Assembly (NCBI GenBank): GCA_023440825.1
Contig: JAEXRL010000030.1
Location: forward strand, 186,001-250,000
Source of the DNA: Pseudomonadota bacterium
Lineage (GTDB): Bacteria; Pseudomonadota; Gammaproteobacteria; Burkholderiales; Burkholderiaceae_B
Length of the DNA: 64,000 bases
Reading direction: 5' to 3'
This document shows, piece by piece, positions 10,001 through 18,460 of the stretch; the first letter of the stretch is position 1; each line of letters begins with the position of its first letter. The notes beneath the pieces were generated by a model. It did not search any database. It had not been told where the DNA came from and saw nothing but the letters and a program-made list of their open reading frames with translations. The translations under genes and the position numbers were made by a program.

Positions 10001-13000
10001 CACGCTTTACTTGGCCTGTCTACAACGCAATCGTATACCTTAATGCCAGCAGAATACGCTTTATTGCCTGGTGCTATACGGGTAGAGCTTGTTCAGCAGC
10101 CCCACCCATGGGTGGTGACCGATGCGCCTGACGTAAGCTTGGCTCGGCACGATGGATTGTATTCAAACGCAGGCAGTTACCGTAGTGGTGCAACGTTACT
10201 TGGGGGGATCAATGGGCATGTACTAAACAGCCATATACAGGTTCTCTTAACGCCTGCAGCAGTAGCGCATAAACATGCCAATTATAATCAAACTACCTTC
10301 ACGCAATATCTGGAAGCAGCAGCTTTATTACATGGAGTGATGCCAGAAAGAGGAATAGCCGACGCTGGTGTGCTGCAATTCACCTTGAACAACTACCATC
10401 ATTATATAAATGGGCAGTGGTTGCCTGTTCGCAGGGATAAGGCTAGCTTGCAGTTTGAAGGACAAATAAACGCCCAAAGCCAAGGGGGCTATTTGGCTGA
10501 GGCGGCTGTAAATACGCACCGCAAGACGATGAGCCTTACAGTAGTGTCCTCAGAGCTGCCGTTAATGCCCCCGTCGTCAAACACTGCTTTTTTGCTTACA
10601 GATGCAGCACTTAACCAGATAGCAAGCAGTGTTTATCATCTGCGTGTTGGTGTGGCGGATCGGGCAAATGATGCAGCACATACGCTATCGTTGGCGACAG
10701 GTGTGCAGTTGCATGCCCAAGAGCTTTTGCTAGGGGCAGATCAAAGCCTTCAACTTGCCGACGGTGTCACCATTACGGCACGCCATCAAGGCACCTTAGT
10801 TCCAGAAAACTATCAGGCGCGGGCTATTCATGGCGATGTAACGGCATTGCTAATCTCGGAGCGTCAGCAAATCGGGGCAAGTTTCGGTACGGGCGGGGGG
10901 CAGATTCGAGTAGGTGAGGCTGTGTTGCAGGCAGACGGTGTGGTGGCGTTCATGACCGACGGTGAAGTAACGCTAAACCCGCGTGCCCAAATTGGAGCAA
11001 AAGAGCTACAACTGAAGGCAAGCGCCATCACTTTATACGGTAGCGAACAAAATGCCGATAATAACCGCTACGGCCTACAGTTGGATAGCCATTTTATACA
11101 TCACTTGCTTCATAATCCTTTGATAAAAATACAAAAATTACATTTAGCAGCCAGTGATTTTGTAGGTTTTCATGGCAACGTACAGCTTAACCTGCAGCAA
11201 GAGGGTGGTTTAGGGCAGTTTTTACTGAGTACGCCTACCTTGAAAAGTGTAGGACATAATCAGGCTAACGTAGAAATTCATGCAGATGAGTTCCAGTGGG
11301 CGTCACCGTCTTACCAAGAATCTGCGAGCATTGTTAGTGCTACTGATTCTTCGGGGCAGTTTATTGTTAACGCACAAACAGTTTTACTTGGGCAGGACAA
11401 GCAACAATTTGGCGTTTCAAAAACACCTGTGCTGCGCGCAGTAGGTTTTGATAACTACCAGTTACAGGCCGAGCATGCCATACAGCTTGCTGGTGACATT
11501 GACGTGCAGTTTTATCAACGACAAAAAGAGCTTAGCAACGGGAAGCTTAGTTATCAGGATGGTAGCTTAACTTTAGTTACCCCACAGCTTAGTGTGGCTG
11601 CTGGGGTGGCAGGTACTGTGGCTGCACATACCATACATATACAAGGAAACCACGCTGCTAACCCTAGTAAGGCAAACGACCTGGTAGGGCTAGGGGGAAG
11701 TTTGGCGCTACATGCCGATGCGCAGTTACATACACAGAATGTGTACATCACCTTACCAACGGGGAAAGTGTTGTTACAGGCTGGCACAGGGCTTAATGTA
11801 GGAGAAAATACTCTTATTGATGTTGCCGCGGTGCCTCAAACCATAGGAGCACAAGATGTTCATCTATGGGGTGGTGAGGTTGAGTTACGCAGTCAGAGAG
11901 GCTATATCCATACGCACGAAACTAGCAGTATTGATGTGTCTGCAATGAATAACCATGCAGGCCAGTTACGCGTCATACTTGAGGAAAGCGAAGGCACGAA
12001 ACCTAGCATTCGTTTAAATGGTGCTTGGGCGGGGCAAGCTGTTGGTAATTACGCTAGCACAGGGCAAGAGTTTGCGTATGCTGGCGGACGATTTAGTTTG
12101 CAAGCGCCAAACACCGAAGCCTCTGGTGGCTCAGCCAGTGCATGGTTTACAGAATTAAACCGTAAGTTAGATGAAGCAGGCTTTTTCGGTGCTCGCCTTT
12201 TTGCGTATGAGCGTGGTGACTTGGTAGTTAGCGATACTGTCACGGCAAATATCATCGATCTACAATTGCGACACGGTCAACTAACAATAAATGGGACGCT
12301 GGACGCTAGCGGTGATCGCGTAGGGCGTGTGACGCTACAAGCACAGCATGGCTTAAGCTTAGGTGACACTGCAACGATTGATGTAAGTAGCCATCAACTG
12401 CGTGTTGATGCATACGGTGATCCTATTCATGCTGCAAACCGTGGCCGAATTACCCTGGGGAGTGAAAGTGGCACCGTGCGAATAGGAAATAGCCATTTTA
12501 ATTTCCAAGTGGGTGGAGATAGCAATTACCGACAAGGCGCTTTGCATATTTATGCGCCACGGTTACAGAAAGATGGTGCTGGTGTACGGTTACGCATGTC
12601 TGCAGGGGCTACACAGCAAGGGGCGGCAGAGGCAGTGGTATATGGTGTTGCACGTTACACAGATGCACCACTTGCAAGCGAGCCTCTTAGCGATGGTAAA
12701 TGGTATCAGCAGATTGATCAGTCTTATATGGATCGTCTGCATCAAGATTCAAATTTATTTATAGAACGCAGCTTAGCGGATACCGGTTGGCGGATGGATG
12801 CTTTAGCAGTGCAAAATCAAGCTATATGGCAGGATATTATGCACTTACGTCCTGCCGTCCAAATTGAAAGCCTAACTGCAGAAACGCCTTTAGTGGTAAT
12901 AGGTGATATCGATTTAGCGCGTTATCGTTATGCATCATTGAACCCTGAAGTAGCGAGTGCTTATCAAACAGGAGTCGATTCTTCACACGCTGCATATGGT

Positions 13001-16000
13001 TCAGGTGAGCCTGGGTTGTTAATGTTAAAAGGCAAAAGCGATGTATATATATTTGGCAGCATTAACGATGGTTTCGCCATGCCGGTTGACCCCGCCACGG
13101 GGAGTCTGATTCAGACGCCTGACGATGACAATTGGTTGCTAGTGACAGGTACTCAACCTTTAGAAAGTGATGTGTGGTTGCCTATTAATGGTGTCACTCT
13201 AGAGGCTGGGACTGTATTTCCTAAAGGGGTGCAGCTTAATTACACGCTTGGTGCAGTCGCTCCAGTGAGTGTAGCGCAGGGGGTAGTGCTACCTATCGCA
13301 GGTGTTACCATTGCAGCATATACGTTCTCAACCACCGTTGCGTTCAACCATAATGTAGAGGTACAGGATACCCAAGGGGTAGTGCATACAATTTTGGCGG
13401 GGCAGCGCGTGCCTGCAGGTAGCATATTGCCCGCAGGTTCAGAGTTAAAGGCGGGCAGTCGCCTCCCTATACCGTTAACCTTGCAGTTTGCTTCATGGCC
13501 TGCTAATACTCCTTTAATTAGTGACTTAACCCTTGATGCTGCTCAGCAGCTTTCTGTGGGCGCATTTATACCTGGTACAGCAAAGTTGGTTCTGCCAAGC
13601 ACACTGCTTGATGGTACGTATAATTTACGTCCAAGCACAAATGGCGAACAACGAATAAATTGGGCTGCAGCCCCTATGTTAGGTGAGGGCAAGAAGTCGT
13701 GGTCTATACATATCGGGGCAGGGGAAAACGCCTTAGCGGGGAAATTAGTGCTCAGTGACCCCCATTATTCCGCAATAAGTCGTGTGGTGGTTGAAGGGGC
13801 TTACTACACAGTACAGCTGTGGGATGATGAACTAGGTGGATACTATTACACCGCATACATGGCCAAGCGTGCACATCCTGGGCAAGGTATGGAAATAGGC
13901 AAGCCGATGACGCGTGCGCAGGTTTCACGGTATTGTGGTACTCCGGCTAGTGCGGCAGTGTGGTGCGACAGGTTAAAACATCCTGATAGTCATAAGGTGG
14001 TTGCTGGTTCACCTTTAGTAAGTGTATTGCGTACCGGCACGGGAGATATACAGCTTAACGCAACCAGCGACATCAACATTAACTCGGCATATGGGGTGTA
14101 CACCGCTGGTGCGGAAGTAGACCTTAAGCGTGTAGCAAGTGTTGATAATGCCTACGCTTTACGCGCTTTTAACAGAGAAAACTACAGAGATGTTGGTAGA
14201 AGCGTTTTAGGTGCGGGTGGCGTTGAGTATGAACATTTGGTAAACGAAGGTAGCACGTCAGCTCTACGCACAGGTTGGTACAGCGACGGTGGCGGCGATG
14301 TTAGCATTCATGCGGGGAAAGACTTGTTAGGTTGGAGCACCGCTAATACCCTAAGCTACAACACACGCGCGACGCGGGCAGCGCTTGAGCCTGATGTGTG
14401 GTTATGGACGCAAGGCCTGATCAATGATGAAAGGTGGGAAAATACGTCTACAGGCTGGAAGCTCAACTTTGGTACCTATGTGGGTCCGGGGAATGATGCT
14501 ATACATGACGAAGCACTAAAGCGTTTGCCCTATTTTCGAGGGTTTACTGGTGTTGGTACACTGGGTGGCGGCAATGTGGCGATTAATGTAGGCCGACATT
14601 TTGGTGCTATACAAATGGCAAACGATAGTGCGCGTACCACAGGCCGGGGGGTAACTGCTGCCGCTGCCTCTACGGGTATTGTGCATAACGATGGGCGTGT
14701 GCAACAGATGGGTGGGGGCGATGTCTCTATTATTGTTGGTGGTCGCGTAAACCCAGTAGAAAAAACAGAGTACATGCGGCACGTTAACTTTAACCATTAT
14801 GGCGCGGTTATTGCGATGCGTGGGCAAGCTCAGCTACAGGCGTTTTCGGTGGGTGCGGCACAGCCTTTTTTCCACGGTAGCTATAACCTCGATTCGCGTC
14901 CTGTTAGCGATGATTTGGTCTACACCTTACAAAGTGCTGCTGGGTTGAATGTGTTCCTGGCTGATGCTGCACTAAATATAAACAGTTACGACGGGCTAAC
15001 CGTTAGTGGTATAGCCGATATAGGTAGGCGTGCCCAGGGTATGTTCGCTTTACGTAGTAGAACAAAGGGCGAACGCATCGCTGAAATTGATGCGCAAAGT
15101 GTTTTCAGTTTATGGACAGACTATACCAGTGTGCGGTTTAGCAGTGCTGGGGGCGACCTAATTCCTTTTAATATGCAAGTGACTGCACCTAATTGGAGCT
15201 CACACCGTGGCAGTGTATTTTATGCTGCCTCCAATGAGACGGGTTTCATTTTACCGTCACAAATGGCAGTCTTAGCGGCAAGTGGGTCTGTGTATTTGGG
15301 GTCGACGGGGTTTTCACATTCAAATAGTAATTCAAGCAAAATTTTTGTTAGTGCTCCTAATGCCTCACAAGGTGGAAGCTTCATGGTGCAGGCTAAAAAT
15401 ATGGTGTCTGCACGGGATTTCATTTTGGTGCCGTCCAATGCAGCGCACACTGTCACCAGCGGCCCCAAACGCGCACCCGTGTGGGTGGATGGTCCAGTTA
15501 GGGGGCTATTGCTCAGCACAATGAGTAATAACACCTTAGGAAGAGCGATAAGTGAATATTTTGCTTTTGGGCCTTTGGTGGATCACAACAGTGGCACAAC
15601 TGCAGCCAGCGTAGAAGTTTATGCCGAGCAAGGCGATATTATCGGTTTGGACCTTGGGGCTACCTTTACAGCACGAGGTGGGGAGCAATGGTTAGCAGGG
15701 CCTAGTAGAGCAAGCATTTCTGCTGGGCGTGACCTAGTAAGTTTTGGGCGTGGTGCAGATACTGTATTTAATACGCCGATGGGCGCCATTGAGGTGAAGG
15801 CAGGCTTGCTTGTACACGATAATGCACAAACGGTTTCTACCCTGTATGCAGGCCGTGATCTGTTACACAGCCAGGTGCAAATAGCCGGACCAGGTACCTT
15901 AGCACTTACCGCAGGGCGTAGCATTCGTATGGAGGATAGGGTATCCGTTACCAGCCTAGGCGGGGTTGTTCCCGCCGACGAACGCCCCGGCGCCGACATT

Positions 16001-17275
16001 GTGATGCTTGCTGGTGTGGGGCAAAATGGCCCAGCCTACCAGCAGTTGTTGCAGCAATATACCCAGTCCAGCAATCGTATCGACACAAGCCTACCCCTAG
16101 CTGACCAGCCTGGTGGCGTTGTGCAAGACTACGAGGCCGAATTAATCGATTGGTTAGCCGAGCGCTTCGATTACCAGGCAGAGGATGCTGAGGCAGCACG
16201 CGAGTACTTGGCGGCATTGCCTACTGCGCAACAAGGTGTTTTTGCACGCCAAATTTACTTTAACGAATTACGCGCTGGTGGGCGTGAATACAATGACCGC
16301 AATGGTCCACGTTTTGGAAGCTACCTACGTGGACGTAATGTGATAGAGGCCTTATTCCCCACCTTAGACAGCCATAATAACCCCATTGTTTACGAGGGTG
16401 GGGTAACGATATACGGCAACCAGGGTGTTCATACCTTGCGGGGCGGCAATATCCAAATACTTAGCCCTGGCGGTGCACAGGTGTTTGGGGTCGAGGGTAT
16501 TTACCCAAGTGGTGCCGCAGGGGTCATAACTCAAGGGCAAGGCGACATTCAACTGTTTGCACGCGATAGTATTTTGCTAGGCCAAAGCCGTATTATGACC
16601 ACCTTTGGTGGCGACATTCTGGCTTGGTCAGCCCAAGGCGACATTAACGCTGGCCGCGGTTCTAAAACCACCGTGGTCTACGCCCCACCGCGTCGGGTGT
16701 ACGACGAAATGGGTAATGTCAGCATCAATCCCGATGTGCCCAGCACGGGTGCGGGTATTGCCACGCTGGCTCCTATTCCTGAAGTCCCGGCGGGTGATGT
16801 GGACTTGATTGCTCCCTTGGGTACGATCGACGCAGGCGAAGCGGGTATACGCGTATCCGGTAACGTGAACGTGGCGGCTTTGCACGTCGTGAACGCTGAC
16901 AACATTCAAGTGCAGGGCGAAAGCAAGGGCATGCCTATAGCCGTTAGCGTCAACGTAGGCGCCCTGACCAGCGCCAGCAGTGCCGCCAACTCGGCCGCCA
17001 CGGCGGCTCAGGAAACCTTGAGCCGTGCACGCGATGCGGCGCGCAGTAATCAGCCTTCGCAGATTCAGGTGCAAATACTGGGCTTTGGGGCAGGGGACAG
17101 TACGTCCAGCCTTACACCAGCTCGCGTGTTGCCGTCTACTCAGCTTGTTACTGAGGTAGAGAAAGTCGTAGATTATGATCCTGAGCATGCTGTGCGTATT
17201 CTTAGCTTTGGCGCGCCAGATAACTTGCGCAGGCTTGTACTGAGTGAGCACGAGCGTCGTAATCTAGGTTTGTGA
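4085..17275 (+). CDS. Giant two-partner-secretion exoprotein, filamentous haemagglutinin family (DUF3739 type)
   Basis: A 4396-residue TpsA-like surface protein. Residues 1-53 form an extended signal peptide (hydrophobic TPLALALGMVLASAW, cleavage after ARA). Residues about 54-135 are a Gln/Ala-rich, probably coiled-coil segment. The TPS secretion domain follows at about 140-300 (HWNRFDVGRNTTVEFQQK, VNQNGIIFSG with N230), which TpsB transporters recognise. The bulk is repetitive beta-helix of GDI/GTL/LDVSG-type turns. The C-terminal part (about 3900-4290, including GNVSINPDVPSTGAGIATLA and DVDLIAPLGTIDAGEAGIRV) fits what I know of the DUF3739 family. The only cysteines seen in the mature part are C3284 and C3294. 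Two inserted modules at about residues 1136-1242 and 3029-3133 look alike. A ribosome binding site (AGGGTGG) supports the ATG. The gene follows the STN/ECF/FecR operon, its likely regulators. No TpsB partner is present. A role in adhesion or biofilm is inferred from the family. Confidence 0.88.
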   Translation: MLQSLVSTSACLLSKFEKRSKPRAGAPNWTITPLALALGMVLASAWHNGARAQLRGDFFTQQNAALQQQQRAAHQAARAVQQSLSTQQQQAAARAHLSHSLDNLNRTANAIAAQQAAQNAARLAARQQASSVADGLAQGGLEVATGDKATWLGAQAPVTSSKDGQHHVGIKQTESKAILHWNRFDVGRNTTVEFQQKSTDAVLNRVVGVDAKPSQIQGKIKGDGTVMVVNQNGIIFSGSSQVNVRNLVAAAASLSDQQFFEHGILGAEQGKNAVFNDAKGDVRVEAGALLAPLAPHSSTREGGYVLLLGQHVHHAGEIQLNQGQAVLAAGDTFYIRQGRGSEANRRSSIEGLEVAAHAAADQSHTLTHTGVIQGNSSAITLHARQVQVGGDKLQAPALTLSTSTTQKRGTIHVLGTQDTDSQVELLNNSVTAIVIDQQELTALDSQRDSLRQHEAQYTDNTNEDRLRDPGAVFGAYGSSGRLNVESRVNPSPDRLDQSRIEIISGGNIHARGGALVLATGGQLVFRTAPSTTNAQVGGVAHIHSGAALDVSGAIGVALSMSDNNLLINVQGNELRDAPVNRDSNARESKSWLSNSDLWLDERLLVPVLGLDGEYRLYSHGGLLEVSGWVGLRRRGMGEWASSGGNISAYGARFTSDTGALLNLSGGTLDVASGSIRQSWLLDGRGRLHLADRALATIPYTRVFTGYVSEHHRWGASSQREFHSPLLAPYYRYEQGYTVGRDAGELIVATQHFELQGQLIADTYQSPLQQLGRVNTQGNSHHQLAQRAGLIIGHVVPMLQDGALVSYVRAVSDQVHIHGGDTAQPVNFDIDDWVFDANSSNKLSADLLNDWNLGKLLVAANEAIVLDGDLRLAPSAMGGESTTLGLHAPQIVVNAAIYTPAGGIVMNNRLTGRDQQGKVVSDERRLPLASHNIKPHFIHVGAQGDLNTSGVINLSGDSVAKPYLEGGDIHILSSGYLRIQKGAKLVVNSGAMLDEKGQLQGGYGGDVHLASGYRNSEATFPSYLEGHIEGYGVKGGGSLRVDASTAVSIGGRLLQENGVLKAGEVAPTMLTIEETIEQGEGEILLADITYKSNVLMPGQYYDYALMGGFNTAWVNGWPSDMYVTEDFYFFEPLKTVQGVPITIAARVPGDDSLHRVTRGWLRKGTQILGLSARPANQVLPPEVFSVPIPVTNNYDKVLSAGILLTAEVLNNTLQGKPVVITPGNVIAAGQVLGVDVKVTPLFEFSTARFNSGFAHYDIRGAQGLRVAASHKDGETLQPTQPLWQLEHSSGTISLQAKQRAQLLQAPKNAYDAATFRPGVQLSFSAGLNGGDTQNRAGLGITIDENVTLQLDPLQTLSLHSAGFTRIDGKIVIPGGVVEFSDSVNNTLLQRPAQISPAAGLGVQLGKQAHIDVAGRAFKVHNAAQNKAYGLVLDGGQVLFGQAIERETGRGYHEYTPSSLHGFVAIAEGALVDASGAALYDSQGALVQSSRGGRIVLNSTYGWQVDGELLAHGGKATQGGSLELALESPSYRRDNAYLNQWLHQRELNLVQKISDITLSNYTVGRASYSVQQLAEGGFSSVALLVNGALSLQDGLHLDLGDQLSDLSLYTRAMHWTDDVGSQATASIKAPYLLLAGTTYRSSNPDGTSQAPVGGISVPGRSEWAQGSISFYGQHIDLRDHIYMGRHEVGSNLTKFGFKQINLLSDTDVRISSSGLIGGGSVNAGLTVPYELNIYAQRTYVSSGTIAILHTPEISWIREKEGYIDGTSSPSEVGSSINFYASPKGKVSSATPNTYGGRLAIGAEQVRVASAIYAPEGQLLIGLNKEYGAGDTERVHLEAGAIVSVSTAGLVIPNGGTTDGLTWEWASGETFTAHKDDTRRRITKNLRLAGSYIKVDDGVTLDVSGGGELLGYGFIAGRGGSRDIRYHALDPFQRVLQRQNYKDYSGIYAVLPANDLLAPATHSAMGADFTSLQFDHALLGLSTTQSYTLMPAEYALLPGAIRVELVQQPHPWVVTDAPDVSLARHDGLYSNAGSYRSGATLLGGINGHVLNSHIQVLLTPAAVAHKHANYNQTTFTQYLEAAALLHGVMPERGIADAGVLQFTLNNYHHYINGQWLPVRRDKASLQFEGQINAQSQGGYLAEAAVNTHRKTMSLTVVSSELPLMPPSSNTAFLLTDAALNQIASSVYHLRVGVADRANDAAHTLSLATGVQLHAQELLLGADQSLQLADGVTITARHQGTLVPENYQARAIHGDVTALLISERQQIGASFGTGGGQIRVGEAVLQADGVVAFMTDGEVTLNPRAQIGAKELQLKASAITLYGSEQNADNNRYGLQLDSHFIHHLLHNPLIKIQKLHLAASDFVGFHGNVQLNLQQEGGLGQFLLSTPTLKSVGHNQANVEIHADEFQWASPSYQESASIVSATDSSGQFIVNAQTVLLGQDKQQFGVSKTPVLRAVGFDNYQLQAEHAIQLAGDIDVQFYQRQKELSNGKLSYQDGSLTLVTPQLSVAAGVAGTVAAHTIHIQGNHAANPSKANDLVGLGGSLALHADAQLHTQNVYITLPTGKVLLQAGTGLNVGENTLIDVAAVPQTIGAQDVHLWGGEVELRSQRGYIHTHETSSIDVSAMNNHAGQLRVILEESEGTKPSIRLNGAWAGQAVGNYASTGQEFAYAGGRFSLQAPNTEASGGSASAWFTELNRKLDEAGFFGARLFAYERGDLVVSDTVTANIIDLQLRHGQLTINGTLDASGDRVGRVTLQAQHGLSLGDTATIDVSSHQLRVDAYGDPIHAANRGRITLGSESGTVRIGNSHFNFQVGGDSNYRQGALHIYAPRLQKDGAGVRLRMSAGATQQGAAEAVVYGVARYTDAPLASEPLSDGKWYQQIDQSYMDRLHQDSNLFIERSLADTGWRMDALAVQNQAIWQDIMHLRPAVQIESLTAETPLVVIGDIDLARYRYASLNPEVASAYQTGVDSSHAAYGSGEPGLLMLKGKSDVYIFGSINDGFAMPVDPATGSLIQTPDDDNWLLVTGTQPLESDVWLPINGVTLEAGTVFPKGVQLNYTLGAVAPVSVAQGVVLPIAGVTIAAYTFSTTVAFNHNVEVQDTQGVVHTILAGQRVPAGSILPAGSELKAGSRLPIPLTLQFASWPANTPLISDLTLDAAQQLSVGAFIPGTAKLVLPSTLLDGTYNLRPSTNGEQRINWAAAPMLGEGKKSWSIHIGAGENALAGKLVLSDPHYSAISRVVVEGAYYTVQLWDDELGGYYYTAYMAKRAHPGQGMEIGKPMTRAQVSRYCGTPASAAVWCDRLKHPDSHKVVAGSPLVSVLRTGTGDIQLNATSDININSAYGVYTAGAEVDLKRVASVDNAYALRAFNRENYRDVGRSVLGAGGVEYEHLVNEGSTSALRTGWYSDGGGDVSIHAGKDLLGWSTANTLSYNTRATRAALEPDVWLWTQGLINDERWENTSTGWKLNFGTYVGPGNDAIHDEALKRLPYFRGFTGVGTLGGGNVAINVGRHFGAIQMANDSARTTGRGVTAAAASTGIVHNDGRVQQMGGGDVSIIVGGRVNPVEKTEYMRHVNFNHYGAVIAMRGQAQLQAFSVGAAQPFFHGSYNLDSRPVSDDLVYTLQSAAGLNVFLADAALNINSYDGLTVSGIADIGRRAQGMFALRSRTKGERIAEIDAQSVFSLWTDYTSVRFSSAGGDLIPFNMQVTAPNWSSHRGSVFYAASNETGFILPSQMAVLAASGSVYLGSTGFSHSNSNSSKIFVSAPNASQGGSFMVQAKNMVSARDFILVPSNAAHTVTSGPKRAPVWVDGPVRGLLLSTMSNNTLGRAISEYFAFGPLVDHNSGTTAASVEVYAEQGDIIGLDLGATFTARGGEQWLAGPSRASISAGRDLVSFGRGADTVFNTPMGAIEVKAGLLVHDNAQTVSTLYAGRDLLHSQVQIAGPGTLALTAGRSIRMEDRVSVTSLGGVVPADERPGADIVMLAGVGQNGPAYQQLLQQYTQSSNRIDTSLPLADQPGGVVQDYEAELIDWLAERFDYQAEDAEAAREYLAALPTAQQGVFARQIYFNELRAGGREYNDRNGPRFGSYLRGRNVIEALFPTLDSHNNPIVYEGGVTIYGNQGVHTLRGGNIQILSPGGAQVFGVEGIYPSGAAGVITQGQGDIQLFARDSILLGQSRIMTTFGGDILAWSAQGDINAGRGSKTTVVYAPPRRVYDEMGNVSINPDVPSTGAGIATLAPIPEVPAGDVDLIAPLGTIDAGEAGIRVSGNVNVAALHVVNADNIQVQGESKGMPIAVSVNVGALTSASSAANSAATAAQETLSRARDAARSNQPSQIQVQILGFGAGDSTSSLTPARVLPSTQLVTEVEKVVDYDPEHAVRILSFGAPDNLRRLVLSEHERRNLGL

Positions 17276-17295
17276 GTGGAGTCGGGGACTTTTAA

Positions 17296-17323
17296 GCAGG
17301 GGGGGCTTGTAGGCTACCCCTGC
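17296..17323. terminator. Hairpin between convergent exoprotein gene and queF
   Basis: GCAGGGG (17296-17302) pairs with CCCCTGC (17317-17323) around a 14-base loop, in the 67-base gap between convergent genes. There is no T-run on either side, so intrinsic termination is uncertain. Confidence 0.4.
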
Positions 17324-17342
17324 GTAGTTGGCTAAGCGTATA

Positions 17343-18176
17343 TTATTGTCGAGCTAGGCGTGGCTCATCCACTCTAGCGGCATAGCTGGCGCGCCAAGGG
17401 TTGATGTCCAGTCCGCCGCGTCGTGTATAGCGTGCATACACAAAAAGTTTTTCGGGTTTGCACAGTGTCCAGATATCGTGATAGAGGCGCTCCACGCAAT
17501 GCTCATGAAACTCATTGTGCTGACGTAAGGACACTATATAGGCCAGCAACGAGGCGTGGTCAATTTGAGGGCCGGTATATTGCACTTGTACGCTGCCCCA
17601 GTCGGGCTGATTGGTGACCAGGCAGTTTGACTTTAGTAAGTCAGAGCGTAGTGTCTCGGTGACCCGTTGCGCTTTATCCGCCAGTTTTAGTAAATTTGCT
17701 TGCGGTGTGTAATGCGTAATCTCAATATCTAACTCATCTAGCAAAATCCCGGGCAGCACACCGATGAGCTGCCCATTCAATTCCTCTAGGGAATGCAAGG
17801 TGACTTTAACCGGTGCGCCCGCGACGGCGGATAGATCTTCCTGAATACGAGCTCGCAGACTTGGGACATCACTCACTCTTTCCTCGTTAAACGAATTGAG
17901 GTAGAGCTTCAGTGATTTGGACTCGATAAGATGGGGACTTTGCCAGGGAATTTCAAAACGGCCCACCGCAACTACAGGCTTGCCCTTGCTATTTAGCCAA
18001 GACATCTCATAGGCATTCCAGATGTCGGCACCAAACCAGTTGTCCGGAATGCTCAGATGCCCGCGGTTATCTGCTCGAGGTATGCCAAATAAAAGCTCAG
18101 GCTGATAGCGCTGTGGATACTGAGTGGTTTGTCCCAAGGGTGAGTCTTGCAGGGAGCTGTGTGCAACGTCTGTCAT
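17343..18176 (-). CDS. queF: NADPH-dependent 7-cyano-7-deazaguanine reductase QueF
   Basis: A 277-residue QueF of the long (E. coli YqcD-like) type. It reduces preQ0 to preQ1 in queuosine biosynthesis. The QueF signature ESKSLKLYLNSFNEERV is at about residues 85-101. The catalytic cysteine C185 sits in SNCLVTNQPDWGSVQ, with the partner aspartate D192, and the C-terminal NEFHEHCVERLYHD segment provides the substrate-binding glutamate region. Length is close to the 282-residue E. coli protein. It is transcribed convergently with the exoprotein gene and divergently from aceA. A second queuosine gene, queH, lies at 30485-31171 but is not adjacent. No good ribosome binding site is visible before the ATG. 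Confidence 0.95.
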   Translation of the reverse strand: MTDVAHSSLQDSPLGQTTQYPQRYQPELLFGIPRADNRGHLSIPDNWFGADIWNAYEMSWLNSKGKPVVAVGRFEIPWQSPHLIESKSLKLYLNSFNEERVSDVPSLRARIQEDLSAVAGAPVKVTLHSLEELNGQLIGVLPGILLDELDIEITHYTPQANLLKLADKAQRVTETLRSDLLKSNCLVTNQPDWGSVQVQYTGPQIDHASLLAYIVSLRQHNEFHEHCVERLYHDIWTLCKPEKLFVYARYTRRGGLDINPWRASYAARVDEPRLARQ

Positions 18177-18355
18177 AAATAGTGATGATAATCATAAAAG
18201 AGAAATTTCCTTATTATCCCACATTGTGAAAGTGTCGTTTTAGTATGCAAAAAATGCCTGTTGCATTGCTCTAAAAAATTTTTCACAAAGAAGATTTGTA
18301 TTTCATATCTCGAAATAGTGTTTCTATGTTGTTGATTTAAAACAAAAACATTTTT

Positions 18356-18371
18356 TGTCTTGTATAAGACA
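18356..18371. promoter_or_regulatory. Palindromic operator candidate upstream of aceA
   Basis: TGTCTT-GTAT-AAGACA is a perfect 6+6 inverted repeat with a 4-base spacer, about 90 bases before the aceA start in an AT-rich 284-base divergent region. The TATAAG inside it could serve as a -10 element, so a bound protein would block or position polymerase. The regulator is unknown. Confidence 0.45.
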
Positions 18372-18460
18372 TAAGTGTTCTTTGCGCTGCAGCATTTAGA
18401 TAGACTGTAGTCATCTTATTTGCAGTTCTAACCATAGCTAGTTTTAACTTGGAGTTAACA

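Noticed and set aside
4085..17275. Long antisense and alternative-frame open frames inside the exoprotein gene
   Set aside because: They are shadows of the long coding frame, without ribosome sites or recognisable domains.
18178..18196. Fur-box-like sequence around GATGATAATCAT before queF
   Set aside because: By eye it matches only about 13 of 19 consensus positions and overlaps the queF translation start. Without a score distribution I do not call it.
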